Positions 25,827 through 36,052 of a stretch of DNA of 36,052 nucleotides are shown here, one piece after another. The position numbers and the translations under genes are program-made. The number at the start of each line of letters is the position of its first letter. Positions within the stretch are counted from its first letter, which is position 1. Below the pieces are notes generated by a model, which worked only from the letters and a program-made list of their open reading frames with translations, made no database searches and was not told the DNA's origin. The DNA is from Acidobacteriota bacterium (lineage in GTDB: Bacteria; Acidobacteriota; Terriglobia; Bryobacterales; UBA6623): assembly GCA_027624045.1 (NCBI GenBank), contig JAQBUE010000032.1:1-36052 (forward strand). Direction: 5' to 3'.

Positions 25827-26813
25827 ATGAGATTCCGCATTGTGACCCTTGCGCTGTACCTCCTCAGCATCAACGTAGTCTCGTTTGGGCAGGCGCGCTA
25901 TGAACCAGTGTCGGATCCCGGTTCTCCGGCGGCGATCCCCTATACGCGATACTTCACGCGCGATGCTCTTGATCGAAGGATCACATTCTACGTTTCCGGG
26001 TCGCCCGACGACAACCGACGGCTCCCTCTCATCGTTTTCATTTTGGGGTCAGGCGCCCACTCGAACTTTATCGAGCGACGCGGGAAGATCCTCGACGCCC
26101 ACCGGATTCTCCGGGAAGAAACCGGCGGACGGGTACGCATCTTGGCCATCGAGAAACCTGGAGTAGCATTCTTGAGCCAGCCTGCAAAGAACGGCACTGC
26201 TATTGGGGCATCGCCGGAATTCCTCGAAGAACAGACTGCTGGCCGATGGAGCGAAGCTGTCAATGCCGCGATACGGGCTACCGAGGGACTCGGGACTGTC
26301 GACAAGAACAAACTGCTGGTAGTCGGTCATTCGGAGGGCAGCCGGGTCGCGGCTAGCGTAGCCTCAAACAACTCTTCGGTGACGCATTTCGCTGGCCTGT
26401 CAGGATTTGCCACTTCCCGGCTCAGATGCTTCATGATTGGGCGCGATGGAAGCGGCACCCGTGCAAAGGCTGACGAGGCCGTTCAGCAGTGGCGCAGGAT
26501 GCTCGCAGCACCCGGTAGTCTCGATCTCTTCTCGGGCCACACGTTCCGCTACTGGGTGAGTTTCAGCACCATGTCAACGCTCCACAATCTTCTCGAGAGT
26601 AAGGCAGCTCTTTACCTCGCTCAGGGGACCGTTGATGAAAAGTGCGCAGTAGATGGCTACGAACTCCTCTACGCCCAGCTAGTCGAATGCGGGCGTACCC
26701 CGACCACTCAGCTGATCGAGGGCGCTGATCACGGGTTTGCATTCCGTGATCAACCTGAGAGGGACGGATGGAGAGAACAGTTGAGGACAGTCGTCGACTG
26801 GTTTCTGTCGTAG
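25827..26813 (+). CDS. Exported alpha/beta hydrolase
   Basis: The 328-residue protein has a signal peptide (MRFRIVTLALYLLSINVVSFGQ) and an alpha/beta-hydrolase core. The nucleophile elbow is GHSEGS (Ser169), the acid is probably Asp in LAQGTVDEKC (around 274) and the His is in EGADHGFAF (around 308). An oxyanion-type segment FILGSGAHSNF is near residue 75. This is the layout of dienelactone-hydrolase or peptidase-S9-like esterases; the substrate is unknown. Base composition looks less GC-rich than the flanking bat genes. It is the last gene of the accessory block and lies 159 bases upstream of batA in the same direction. Confidence 0.82.
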   Translation: MRFRIVTLALYLLSINVVSFGQARYEPVSDPGSPAAIPYTRYFTRDALDRRITFYVSGSPDDNRRLPLIVFILGSGAHSNFIERRGKILDAHRILREETGGRVRILAIEKPGVAFLSQPAKNGTAIGASPEFLEEQTAGRWSEAVNAAIRATEGLGTVDKNKLLVVGHSEGSRVAASVASNNSSVTHFAGLSGFATSRLRCFMIGRDGSGTRAKADEAVQQWRRMLAAPGSLDLFSGHTFRYWVSFSTMSTLHNLLESKAALYLAQGTVDEKCAVDGYELLYAQLVECGRTPTTQLIEGADHGFAFRDQPERDGWREQLRTVVDWFLS

Positions 26814-26893
26814 TCGCCGGAGCATTGCGCCAGAACCGTGGTTTGGTCTTTCTCAAGTATCCGCCGCTTCACCCTCCCAACCTCCTCACGACG

Positions 26894-26919
26894 GAGGCTT
26901 CCGCCTACCCTGAAGCCTC
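26894..26919 (+). repeat. Inverted repeat upstream of batA
   Basis: GAGGCTTC at 26894-26901 and GAAGCCTC at 26912-26919 form a perfect 8-bp stem with a 10-base loop. It is followed by AAGATAATAAAAGG, which includes a -10-like GATAAT near 26926-26931. It could be a terminator for the upstream hydrolase gene (no T-run) or an operator/attenuator for batA. Confidence 0.45.
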
Positions 26920-26972
26920 TCGCTAAGATAATAAAAGGCTCCCGCTAGAACCCTGCCTCCAGACGGACAAAA

Positions 26973-28028
26973 ATGCTGCGTTTTGAATCCCCCTGGATGC
27001 TTTTGCTCCTGATCCCCGCCGTCGTGGCTCTTCTCGCCGGACGCCGTGGGGGCGTTCGCGCCTCGCTGCGCTTCTCTTCGACAGCGCTCATTCGGGAAGC
27101 AGGCGCATCGTTCCGGCAGAGGCTCATGGGATTACCCACCGCCTTGCGCCTGCTGGCGCTCGTGCTGCTCGCCATCGCCCTGGCGCGTCCCCAGATGGGG
27201 ACGGAGAAAGTCCGCGACGTCAGCCGCGGCATCGCCATTGAGATGGTCATCGACCGCTCGAGCAGCATGTCGGCCGAGTTGCGCTACCGCGGCGGCACAT
27301 TGACCCGGCTCGACGTCGCCAAGCGAGTCTTCGACGATTTCATCAAAGGCGATGGCGAGAAGCTCGGCGGACGCCCCTCCGACTTGATCGGAATGATTAC
27401 CTTCGCGCGCTACGCCGACACGGTCTGCCCGCTGACGCTGGCCCACGGAGCGCTATCGGCGTTTCTACCCTCTGTCCGCTTGGTGGATCAGGAAAGCGAA
27501 GACGGCACCGCCATTGGCGACGCCATCGCTCTGGCCGCCGCCCGCCTGCAAACCGCCGAAGAGACACTCTCGCGGCAGACCGGCGAAGCAGTCGACTACG
27601 AGATCAAGAGCAAGATCATCATCCTGCTCACCGACGGTGAGAACAATGTCGGCGAGCGCAGCGTGCAAGAAGCCGCCGAGCTTGCCTCCCAATGGGGCAT
27701 CAAGATCTACGCCATCGGCATCGGCGGCGAGGCGCCCTCGCTGCTCAACACCATGTTCGGCAACTTCTCGCTCCGCATGGGGCGCGGCGTTGACGAAGGC
27801 GCCCTCAAGACCTTGTCGGAAACCACCGGTGGCATCTACCGAGTCGCCGATGACGCCGCCTCGCTGCGTTCCGTCTATGAAGAAATCGACCAACTCGAGA
27901 AGAGTGAAATCGAGTCCACGCGCTTCGTCGACTACCGCGAGTTCTTTGCGCCCTTCGCGCTCGCGGCGCTTGCCCTGCTCGTCTTCGAGGTGCTGCTAAG
28001 CGGCACTGTTTTCCGGAGGCAGCCATGA
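26973..28028 (+). CDS. batA: BatA-like VWA-domain membrane protein
   Basis: The 351-residue protein begins with two membrane helices (about 6-23 and 56-72; ALRLLALVLLAIALARPQMG is the conserved BatA/B motif) and then a von Willebrand A domain (about 88-300). The metal-ion site has D94-R-S96-S-S98 (VIDRSSSMS), Thr in EDGTAIGDAIA and Asp in LLTDGENN. A C-terminal helix (about 325-347) re-enters the membrane. Bat proteins (Bacteroides aerotolerance) are inner-membrane complexes tied to MoxR and implicated in envelope or oxidative-stress resistance. It overlaps batB by four bases (ATGA at 28025-28028), so it heads a tightly packed batA-E operon. Its MoxR/DUF58 partners lie about 4 kb upstream beyond unrelated genes. 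Confidence 0.9.
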   Translation: MLRFESPWMLLLLIPAVVALLAGRRGGVRASLRFSSTALIREAGASFRQRLMGLPTALRLLALVLLAIALARPQMGTEKVRDVSRGIAIEMVIDRSSSMSAELRYRGGTLTRLDVAKRVFDDFIKGDGEKLGGRPSDLIGMITFARYADTVCPLTLAHGALSAFLPSVRLVDQESEDGTAIGDAIALAAARLQTAEETLSRQTGEAVDYEIKSKIIILLTDGENNVGERSVQEAAELASQWGIKIYAIGIGGEAPSLLNTMFGNFSLRMGRGVDEGALKTLSETTGGIYRVADDAASLRSVYEEIDQLEKSEIESTRFVDYREFFAPFALAALALLVFEVLLSGTVFRRQP

Positions 28029-29056
28029 GGGAAACGCACCTCCTGGCGATCGACATGCTCTATCTGCTGTGGGTCATCCCTCTGCTGGTGGGCGTCTATT
28101 TCTATGCTTCGCGGCAAAGACGGCGGGCTCTGGCGCGCTTCGCCGACGCCAAGCTGCTGGCCCACATCAGCCCGGCTGTCAGCCTCGCCCGCCGCCGCTG
28201 GAAAGCCGTCCTACTGCTGGCCGCGTTCGCACTCGCTACGCTGGCGCTGGCCCGGCCCGCCTGGAACCTCGTCCAGACTGAAGTTCACCGCCAGGGACGC
28301 GATGTCGTCTTCGTGCTCGACGTCTCGAAGAGCATGCTGGCCGAAGACCTCGTTCCCAATCGCCTCGAACGCGCCAAACTCGCCATCCTCGACGGTATCG
28401 AGCGCCTTCAGGGCGACCGCGTGGCGCTCGTCGCTTTCGCCGGAACCGCCGTCGTCAAGTGCCCGCTTACGCTCGACTACGGTTTCTTCCGCATGGCCCT
28501 CGAGGACATCTCGCCCAACAGTGTCACGCGCGGCGGCACGCTGATCGGCGATGCGCTCCGCAAGGTCATGGCGGAGGTCTACGACAATCAGGACAAGGAA
28601 TACAAAGATCTCATCCTCATCACCGACGGCGAAGACCACGAAAGTTTCCCTGTCGAGGCAGCCAAGGAACTCGGCGAGCGTGGCGTCCGTCTCATTGCCA
28701 TCGGTCTGGGCGATGAGGACGAAGGCCGCCGCATCCCGATCACCGACAGCAACGGTAGCCGCACTTACGTCAAATACAACGGACAGGAAGTCTGGACCAA
28801 ACTGGATGCCGCCACGCTGCGTCAAATGGTCAATGCGACCCCCGGCGGCCGCTATCTGAATGTCGCGACCGGCGCCATCGATTTCGGTGACGTCTACGTC
28901 AAACTCGTTGCAGGCGCGGAGAAGACCGACCTCGGCTCGGCGACAATTGAGCGCTACGAAGAGAAATTTCAGATTCCGCTCGCCCTGGCCTTCCTGCTGC
29001 TATGCGTCGAAATGGCTGTCAGAGAGCGCCGCCCCCGGAAAGAGAGCAAAACGTAA
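28025..29056 (+). CDS. batB: BatB-like VWA-domain membrane protein
   Basis: The 343-residue protein has the same architecture as BatA: an N-terminal helix (about 12-28), second helix with LATLALARPAWN (about 60-79), VWA domain with metal site D99-V-S101-K-S103 (VLDVSKSM), TRGGTLIGDAL and LITDGEDHE, and a C-terminal membrane helix (about 314-332; LALAFLLLCVEMAV). The phrase VSKSMLAEDLVPNRLERAK is the typical BatB continuation. The start overlaps the batA stop. batC follows eight bases after its stop. Confidence 0.92.
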   Translation: MRETHLLAIDMLYLLWVIPLLVGVYFYASRQRRRALARFADAKLLAHISPAVSLARRRWKAVLLLAAFALATLALARPAWNLVQTEVHRQGRDVVFVLDVSKSMLAEDLVPNRLERAKLAILDGIERLQGDRVALVAFAGTAVVKCPLTLDYGFFRMALEDISPNSVTRGGTLIGDALRKVMAEVYDNQDKEYKDLILITDGEDHESFPVEAAKELGERGVRLIAIGLGDEDEGRRIPITDSNGSRTYVKYNGQEVWTKLDAATLRQMVNATPGGRYLNVATGAIDFGDVYVKLVAGAEKTDLGSATIERYEEKFQIPLALAFLLLCVEMAVRERRPRKESKT

Positions 29057-29063
29057 CAGCCTT

Positions 29064-30182
29064 ATGTTCCGAACTCTCCAATCGCCGACCGTCGCGTTCC
29101 TGCTGCTCAGCGTACTCTTGATCTCCCTCGCCAACGCGCAGTCCGCCCGTAGCTTGGTCCAGCAGGGCAACCAAGCTTACGAAAGTAAGAACTACGAGGA
29201 AGCCCTCGACGCCTACGAAAAAGCCGCTGAACTCGATCCCGACTCCCCCCGAATCTGGTTCAACAAGGGCGATGCCCTCTACCAGCAAGGCGAGTTCGAA
29301 AAAGCATTGGACGCTTACGAGCAAGCCGCGCTACGAGGCGACGATCCCCGCATCGAGGCCCTCAGCAAGTTCAATCAGGGGAATGCCTCTTTTCGGGGCG
29401 GCGTCGAACACGCCAAAGACGACCCCAAACAAGCGCTGGCCGGTATCGAACAAGGCGTCCGCTACTACCAGGACGCACTCAAGCTCGACCCTGCACTCAA
29501 TGACGCCCGCCACAACGTCGAAGTCGCCCGCCGGGCCATGAAGGCGCTGCGGGAGCAGATGCAAAACCAGCCGCAGCAAGGCGGCGAGCAGAAGCAAGAC
29601 GACAAGTCAGAGCAACAAGACCCCGGGGAACAGCTCAAGGACCTCATCCAGCAGCAACAGCAGGCCGCCGACCAGAGCAAGAGCCTCTCGCAGCAACAGC
29701 AGTCTCAAGGAAATTCGCAGCAGGTCCAGCAGCAATCACAGCAGCAAGCCGACCAGCAGCAAAAACTCGGCGAGCAAACGCAGCAACTGTCCGACCAGAT
29801 GGATTCGCAATCACAGCAAGACGGCCAACAGCAAAGCTCCCAACAGGCCAAACAGCACATCAACAACGCTGCGTCAAAACAGCAGCAAGCCGAGCAACAA
29901 CTCCGCGATCAGCAACCCGACGACGCACAAGCATCACAGCAGGAAGCCAAGGATGAGCTCGAGAAAGCTCTCAACGCTCTCAACGGCGAACAGGAAGACA
30001 AGAAACAGGCTGACCAGCAACAACAGCAAGCTGCCCAACAGAAACCATCACCCGAGGAGCAACAGAAAAAAGACGAAGCCCTCAAGAATGCCGACGACAT
30101 TCTCCGCCAGGAGCGCGCCAATCGCCAGCACCGCGCCAGCCGCGATATGGCCCGCATCCGCCCCGCCGAGAAGGACTGGTAG
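29064..30182 (+). CDS. batC: BatC-like TPR protein with long glutamine-rich tail
   Basis: The 372-residue protein starts at the ATG at 29064. An upstream in-frame reading from 28860 overlaps batB and is not credible. A signal peptide (about 1-25) leads to TPR repeats (about 27-95, then 100-145: NQAYESKNYEEALDAYEKAA, then GDALYQQGEFEKALDAY). From about 166 to 345 the chain is dominated by Gln with Asp, Glu, Lys and Ser, including runs of four to five Gln. The C-terminus is basic (RANRQHRASRDMARIRPAEKDW). BatC-type TPR proteins are periplasmic members of the Bat complex; the tail is probably disordered. It lies eight bases after batB and three bases before the batD start. Confidence 0.87.
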   Translation: MFRTLQSPTVAFLLLSVLLISLANAQSARSLVQQGNQAYESKNYEEALDAYEKAAELDPDSPRIWFNKGDALYQQGEFEKALDAYEQAALRGDDPRIEALSKFNQGNASFRGGVEHAKDDPKQALAGIEQGVRYYQDALKLDPALNDARHNVEVARRAMKALREQMQNQPQQGGEQKQDDKSEQQDPGEQLKDLIQQQQQAADQSKSLSQQQQSQGNSQQVQQQSQQQADQQQKLGEQTQQLSDQMDSQSQQDGQQQSSQQAKQHINNAASKQQQAEQQLRDQQPDDAQASQQEAKDELEKALNALNGEQEDKKQADQQQQQAAQQKPSPEEQQKKDEALKNADDILRQERANRQHRASRDMARIRPAEKDW

Positions 30183-30185
30183 CTC

Positions 30186-32063
30186 ATGTACTGCGTCCGT
30201 CCAAGCCTGCATGGCGCAACATCCCGCTGGCTCGCCGTCATGCTGCTGGCGCTGCTGCCCGCCTACGCACAGGCCCAAACATTCACCGCCGAAGCCGCTG
30301 TCGAGAAACTTCAGGTCTATGTCGGCGAGCCCTTCGTCTTCCAAATTCAGGTCAAGGGAGCCGACACGCCCGACGAACCCACGCTCGGCGGTCTAACCGG
30401 ATTCAACGCCCAACAGCTCGGCGGACAGCAGAACAGCAGCCAATCGGTCACCATCGTCAACGGACGCATGAACCGGACTGTCAGCAAAGGGTACGTCTTC
30501 AACTATCGGCTCACGGCTCAGCAGCCCGGCGCACTGACAATCCCGGCGATCACCGTAACGGCCGAGGGCAAGACGGTCCGGACACGGCCCGTTACAATCC
30601 GCGTCCAGGAACCGAGCGAGAACGAAGACTTCAAGCTGCGCGTCAGTCTTTCCGACAGTGAAGCCTACGTCGGCCAGCCTGTCACGATGACCGTCACGTG
30701 GTACATCGGTGGAAACGTGCGGGATTTCGCCTTCAACCTTCCCATCCTCGACGACGGCCGCTTCGATGTCATCGCGTTCGATCCGGCTGTTCCGGCTCAG
30801 AGTAAAGACTACCTGCGCATTGCGCTTGGCGATCAGCGGGCCATCGCGAAGAAGGACACCGGCGACCTGAACGGCCGCACGTACACAACCGTGCGGTTCC
30901 AGAAGATCCTGATCCCGAAGCAGGCCGGGAGCATCGCCCTTCCACAGGCAACCGTGAGCTGCCAGGCGACCGGCCTTCGCGCCCGCCGCCGCAGCCTGCT
31001 TGACGAGTTCTTTTCCGACCCCATGGGCATGGTCACAGCCGGTAGCGAGACGATCATCGCGCCCGCGAACGCCGTCTCACTCAAAGTCAATAACCTTCCT
31101 GCCGCCGGCCGTCCCGCCCAGTTCAGCGGACTTATCGGACGCTACTCCATCAAGGCCGAAGCAGTGCCGACGGATATGAACGTTGGCGACCCCATTACCC
31201 TCAGCATGCGGATCTCAGGACCCAGTTACCTGGCGAACGTCGAACTGCCGCCGTTGCAAGAGCAAACATCCCTCGCCCGTGATTTCCGCATCCCCCAAGA
31301 CCGTGCGCCCGGAGCCGTGCAGGGCCGCGCCAAAGTCTTCACCCAAACCATTCGCGCAACCCATCCCGGCTTGACCCAGATTCCGCCTATCGAACTCAGC
31401 TACTTCAACCCCGACAGCGGCACTTACGAAACCGCAAAAACCGATCCCATTCCGATCACTGTCAAGGGCGCAAGAATCATCACCGCCCGCGACGCCGAAG
31501 GTGTTGAATCAAGCGCCGTCATCCAGACCGGGATCGAAACCAACGAGGGCGGCATCGGCGCCAACTATGAGGGGTTCGATGCTCTTCAAAACCAAGCGCA
31601 GGGCATCGCAGCCTGGCTCCGCTCACCGCTCTGGACCGCTTTCATCTTCCTGCCGCCGCTCACGTACTTCGGTCTGCTGGCCTTCATGTTCACGCAGCGC
31701 CGGCAAGCCGATCCAGCCGTTCGCAAAGCCCAGCGCGCCCACCGCGACCTTGAGAATACGCTCGACGAACTTCTCAAAACCGCATCCACGGGCGATCAGC
31801 AGGATGCCGCTCTGCTCGATGCCCTGCGCCGCTATCTCGGCCACCGCCTCGCCCTGCCCCCCGGGGCGCTTACGTACACCGATGTCCACCAGGAATTCGA
31901 AAACCGCGACGTCAGCCAGGAAGTTCTCGACGATCTGAAGGCTGTCTTCGAGCGCTGCGAGGCAGGCCGCTACGCCGGTGGCGTGCTCGCCGGTCAAGAC
32001 TTGGCCGGCACATCGAGGCGTATGCTTGAGGTCGCCGAGAAGCTGGAGGAGCAATTGTCATGA
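30186..32063 (+). CDS. batD: BatD-like protein
   Basis: This 625-residue protein has a signal peptide (about 13-31; WLAVMLLALLPAYAQAQ), a long periplasmic beta-rich region with repeated immunoglobulin-like modules (for example VYVGEPFVFQIQVKG, GALTIPAITVTAEGK, AYVGQPVTMTVTWYIGG, MNVGDPITLSMRISG), one membrane helix (about 484-505; FIFLPPLTYFGLLAFMF) and a cytoplasmic helical tail (ADPAVRKAQRAHRDLENTLDEL). This is the BatD layout. It is the periplasmic/membrane adaptor of the Bat complex. It overlaps batE by four bases (ATGA at 32060-32063). Confidence 0.92.
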   Translation: MYCVRPSLHGATSRWLAVMLLALLPAYAQAQTFTAEAAVEKLQVYVGEPFVFQIQVKGADTPDEPTLGGLTGFNAQQLGGQQNSSQSVTIVNGRMNRTVSKGYVFNYRLTAQQPGALTIPAITVTAEGKTVRTRPVTIRVQEPSENEDFKLRVSLSDSEAYVGQPVTMTVTWYIGGNVRDFAFNLPILDDGRFDVIAFDPAVPAQSKDYLRIALGDQRAIAKKDTGDLNGRTYTTVRFQKILIPKQAGSIALPQATVSCQATGLRARRRSLLDEFFSDPMGMVTAGSETIIAPANAVSLKVNNLPAAGRPAQFSGLIGRYSIKAEAVPTDMNVGDPITLSMRISGPSYLANVELPPLQEQTSLARDFRIPQDRAPGAVQGRAKVFTQTIRATHPGLTQIPPIELSYFNPDSGTYETAKTDPIPITVKGARIITARDAEGVESSAVIQTGIETNEGGIGANYEGFDALQNQAQGIAAWLRSPLWTAFIFLPPLTYFGLLAFMFTQRRQADPAVRKAQRAHRDLENTLDELLKTASTGDQQDAALLDALRRYLGHRLALPPGALTYTDVHQEFENRDVSQEVLDDLKAVFERCEAGRYAGGVLAGQDLAGTSRRMLEVAEKLEEQLS

Positions 32064-32911
32064 CGCGACGCCTGCTTTTCTCAGCCACTCGCACGCTGCT
32101 CGCGGGCATACTGTTTTCAGCCGGAATACTTTCCGCTCAACTCAGCGACCAACAGACCCGTGAACTCTTCACCGAAGCCAGCCAGCTTTTCCGGCAGGCC
32201 AACGAATCCGCTAACCTCAATCCCGCTGAATCACAAGACCTCTACCACCGCGCCGTGTTGCGATTCGAACGTATCGTCTCGGAGGGCGGCGTCCGCAACG
32301 GCATGCTCTTCTACAACATCGGAAACGCCTATTTCCGCATCAACGACATCGGGCGTGCCATTCTCAACTACCGCCGCGCCGAACAGTACATCCCCGGCGA
32401 TCCCAACCTCAGCCAAAACCTGCGCTCAGCGCGGGAGTCGCGGCAGGATACATTCGAGGAAGGCCAGAGCGCGCAAGTGATACGAATGTTACTGTTTTGG
32501 CACTACGACTTCACTCCGCGCTTTCGCTCGATCCTGTTCGGTTTCCTCTCGCTCGTGTTTTGGGGACTGGCAAGCCTGCGGTTCTTCCGCCCCGCTTGGG
32601 CGCCTACTTGGTCACTAGCCCTGCTCGGCTGCCTGGCGACACTGTTCTTCGGATCGCTCGCTGTGGAGTTCACAGCGCAGGCATCCCAACAAGCCGGTGT
32701 GCTCGTTGCGCCCCAAGTCATCGCACGTAAAGGGGACGGCCTCTCTTACGAACCGGCTTTCACCGACCCGCTGCACGCCGGGACGGAGTTCGTTCAACTG
32801 CAAGCGCGAGACGATTGGCGCTACATCGAACTTCCCGACGGACGCCAGTGCTGGGTGCCCGTCGACGCCGCCGAAATGCTCGCCATTGCTACCGTGCTCT
32901 CACCCGGATGA
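32060..32911 (+). CDS. batE: BatE-like TPR protein with SH3-type end
   Basis: The 283-residue protein has a signal peptide (about 8-27), TPR-like helices (about 33-130; LFYNIGNAYFRINDIGRAIL and YRRAEQYIPGDPNL), two membrane helices (about 155-173 and 184-202), and a C-terminal SH3-like segment (about 225-276; KGDGLSYEPAF, then HAGTEFVQLQARDDWRYIEL and GRQCWVPVDA). This is the usual BatE arrangement. The start overlaps the batD stop. It is the last gene of the bat operon; a separate gene with its own ribosome site begins 59 bases later. Confidence 0.87.
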   Translation: MTRRLLFSATRTLLAGILFSAGILSAQLSDQQTRELFTEASQLFRQANESANLNPAESQDLYHRAVLRFERIVSEGGVRNGMLFYNIGNAYFRINDIGRAILNYRRAEQYIPGDPNLSQNLRSARESRQDTFEEGQSAQVIRMLLFWHYDFTPRFRSILFGFLSLVFWGLASLRFFRPAWAPTWSLALLGCLATLFFGSLAVEFTAQASQQAGVLVAPQVIARKGDGLSYEPAFTDPLHAGTEFVQLQARDDWRYIELPDGRQCWVPVDAAEMLAIATVLSPG

Positions 32912-32970
32912 TACAGATCCGGCAGCGACAGGTTGTATAGTTGTTTCAGATTCCCTTGAAGAGAGTTCTT

Positions 32971-33771
32971 ATGCGCTACCTCCTCACCACCGTCCTCCTT
33001 GCTGTTCCCCTGCTCGCCCAGCATCAGCCGCCCAGCTACCGCGCCGGGCGCACTCTGGATCCGATCGTCATTGACGGCAAGCTCACCGAATTCACCTGGG
33101 CGGCCCTGCCGCGCGTCGGCCCGTTCACGAACATCCGCAAAGCCGACCAAGCCGACGCCGCGCCGACCGAAGCCACCGTCGCCTGGGACGACCAGAACCT
33201 CTACGTCGCCTTTAGCGCAACCGACAACCTTCCGTGGGGGACGATGTACAAGCGCGACAGTCACATCTGGGAGCAGGAGGTTGTCGAAGTTTTCCTCGAT
33301 CCCGACGGTGACGGAAAGCATTACCCGGAACTCGAAGTCAGCCCGCACAACGTGCTTGTCGATCTTCTCATCGCCGCCCCGGGCTCCGGTTTGAGTAAGG
33401 CCATCCAGTGGGACATCGAAGGCCTTCGGACCGCCGTGACTAAGCACCCCTATGGCTGGATCACCGAAATCGCCATCCCGTGGTCGTCGCTGGCCGGCGC
33501 CGGCGTCGAGCGCAAACCCGATGTCGGCCACAAATGGAGACTCGGACTGTACCGCATCGAGCGTCCCGGTGGAGCGTCCGTCGGGCGCGAGATCAGCGCC
33601 CTTCAGGGAAAGCTCAAAGATGCTCCCCAAGATGAGAAGAAAGCCATCCAGGCCGAGATCGATAAGCTCGGCATCGGAGCCCAGTGGCTCGCGTGGTCGC
33701 CGACGCGCGTCCAAAACGGTTTCCACGATCCGGAACGCTTCGGCATCGTCGAGTTCGTCCTCAAACCGTAA
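32971..33771 (+). CDS. Secreted carbohydrate-binding family 9-like protein
   Basis: The 266-residue protein starts at the ATG at 32971, giving a clean signal peptide (MRYLLTTVLLAVPLLAQ); a TTG ten codons upstream would spoil it. The mature part resembles the CBM9-like/DOMON-type domain: IVIDGKLTEFTWAALPRVG, then ATVAWDDQNLYVAFSATD, EVFLDPDGDGKHYPELEVS and WITEIAIPWSSL, in a single domain of about 230 residues. These proteins are extracellular and bind carbohydrates or occur near glycoside hydrolases. A charged helical insertion (about 210-235; SALQGKLKDAPQDEKKAI) interrupts the C-terminal part. No glycoside hydrolase is adjacent in the window. It is co-directional with the bat operon and katG but appears separate. 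Confidence 0.85.
   Translation: MRYLLTTVLLAVPLLAQHQPPSYRAGRTLDPIVIDGKLTEFTWAALPRVGPFTNIRKADQADAAPTEATVAWDDQNLYVAFSATDNLPWGTMYKRDSHIWEQEVVEVFLDPDGDGKHYPELEVSPHNVLVDLLIAAPGSGLSKAIQWDIEGLRTAVTKHPYGWITEIAIPWSSLAGAGVERKPDVGHKWRLGLYRIERPGGASVGREISALQGKLKDAPQDEKKAIQAEIDKLGIGAQWLAWSPTRVQNGFHDPERFGIVEFVLKP

Positions 33772-36052
<2,281 letters not shown>

Noticed and set aside
22830..26972. Flanking repeats or an insertion sequence at the edges of the accessory block
   Set aside because: No matching direct or inverted repeats, transposase or integrase found by eye.
29560..30060. CAG/CAA-rich stretch as a possible tandem repeat or CRISPR-like array
   Set aside because: Repeats are codon-level Gln runs in a real reading frame, with no regular unit or spacers.

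Overview
The window is a GC-rich, gene-dense bacterial chromosome segment. Gene content and style (lipoprotein-rich Bat/MoxR cluster, YtxH pair, OFA transporter, exported enzymes with short Tat-like leaders, many Gfo/Idh and SSS genes) suggest an Acidobacteriota member of the Solibacter/Bryobacter type. That is an inference; no rRNA or other decisive marker is present.

Layout. (1) 35-1028: a broken hypothetical gene and an ORF6N-domain gene, both typical of mobile or accessory DNA. (2) 1195-2154: exported PIG-L-type deacetylase. (3) 2383-7882: complete 2-oxoglutarate dehydrogenase complex, E1 (sucA), E2 (sucB) and E3 (lpd), as one tight operon, followed at 7969-10428 by two tandem paralogous FMN-dependent 2-hydroxy-acid dehydrogenase-like enzymes whose substrate pocket differs from the classical family. 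(4) tRNA-His (GTG) at 10517-10593, minus strand. (5) 15308 down to 10703: a minus-strand four-gene operon of Gfo/Idh/MocA oxidoreductase, PHP-domain hydrolase, SSS sodium:solute symporter and Asp-box (sialidase-like) protein, probably for uptake and breakdown of a sugar-like compound. (6) 15384-16217: membrane/coiled-coil protein and YtxH protein. (7) 16417-19795: secreted NIPSNAP protein, OFA-family MFS transporter, group II truncated haemoglobin and KirBac-type potassium channel. (8) 19906-32911: a MoxR/DUF58/Bat (aerotolerance-type) cluster. Its regulatory half (MoxR, DUF58, lipoprotein) is separated from batA-batB-batC-batD-batE by about 4 kb of unrelated accessory genes: a methyltransferase with an in-frame stop, a serine hydrolase, a DinB protein and an alpha/beta hydrolase. 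(9) 32971-33771: secreted CBM9-like protein. (10) 33961 to the window end: catalase-peroxidase KatG, cut by the edge.

How the genes work together. OGDH E1-E2-E3 convert 2-oxoglutarate to succinyl-CoA in the TCA cycle. The Bat cluster couples a MoxR AAA+ ATPase to membrane-anchored von Willebrand A proteins and periplasmic TPR/BatD partners. KatG and the truncated haemoglobin fit an aerobic or microaerobic organism handling peroxide and O2/NO. No CRISPR array, rRNA, complete insertion sequence or obvious new defence system was seen. The most interesting points are the split Bat cluster, the divergent tandem FMN enzymes, the uncharacterised four-gene catabolic operon, the tRNA-His without an encoded G-1, and two damaged genes found by reading across frames. 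No intergenic stretch exceeds about 300 bases.
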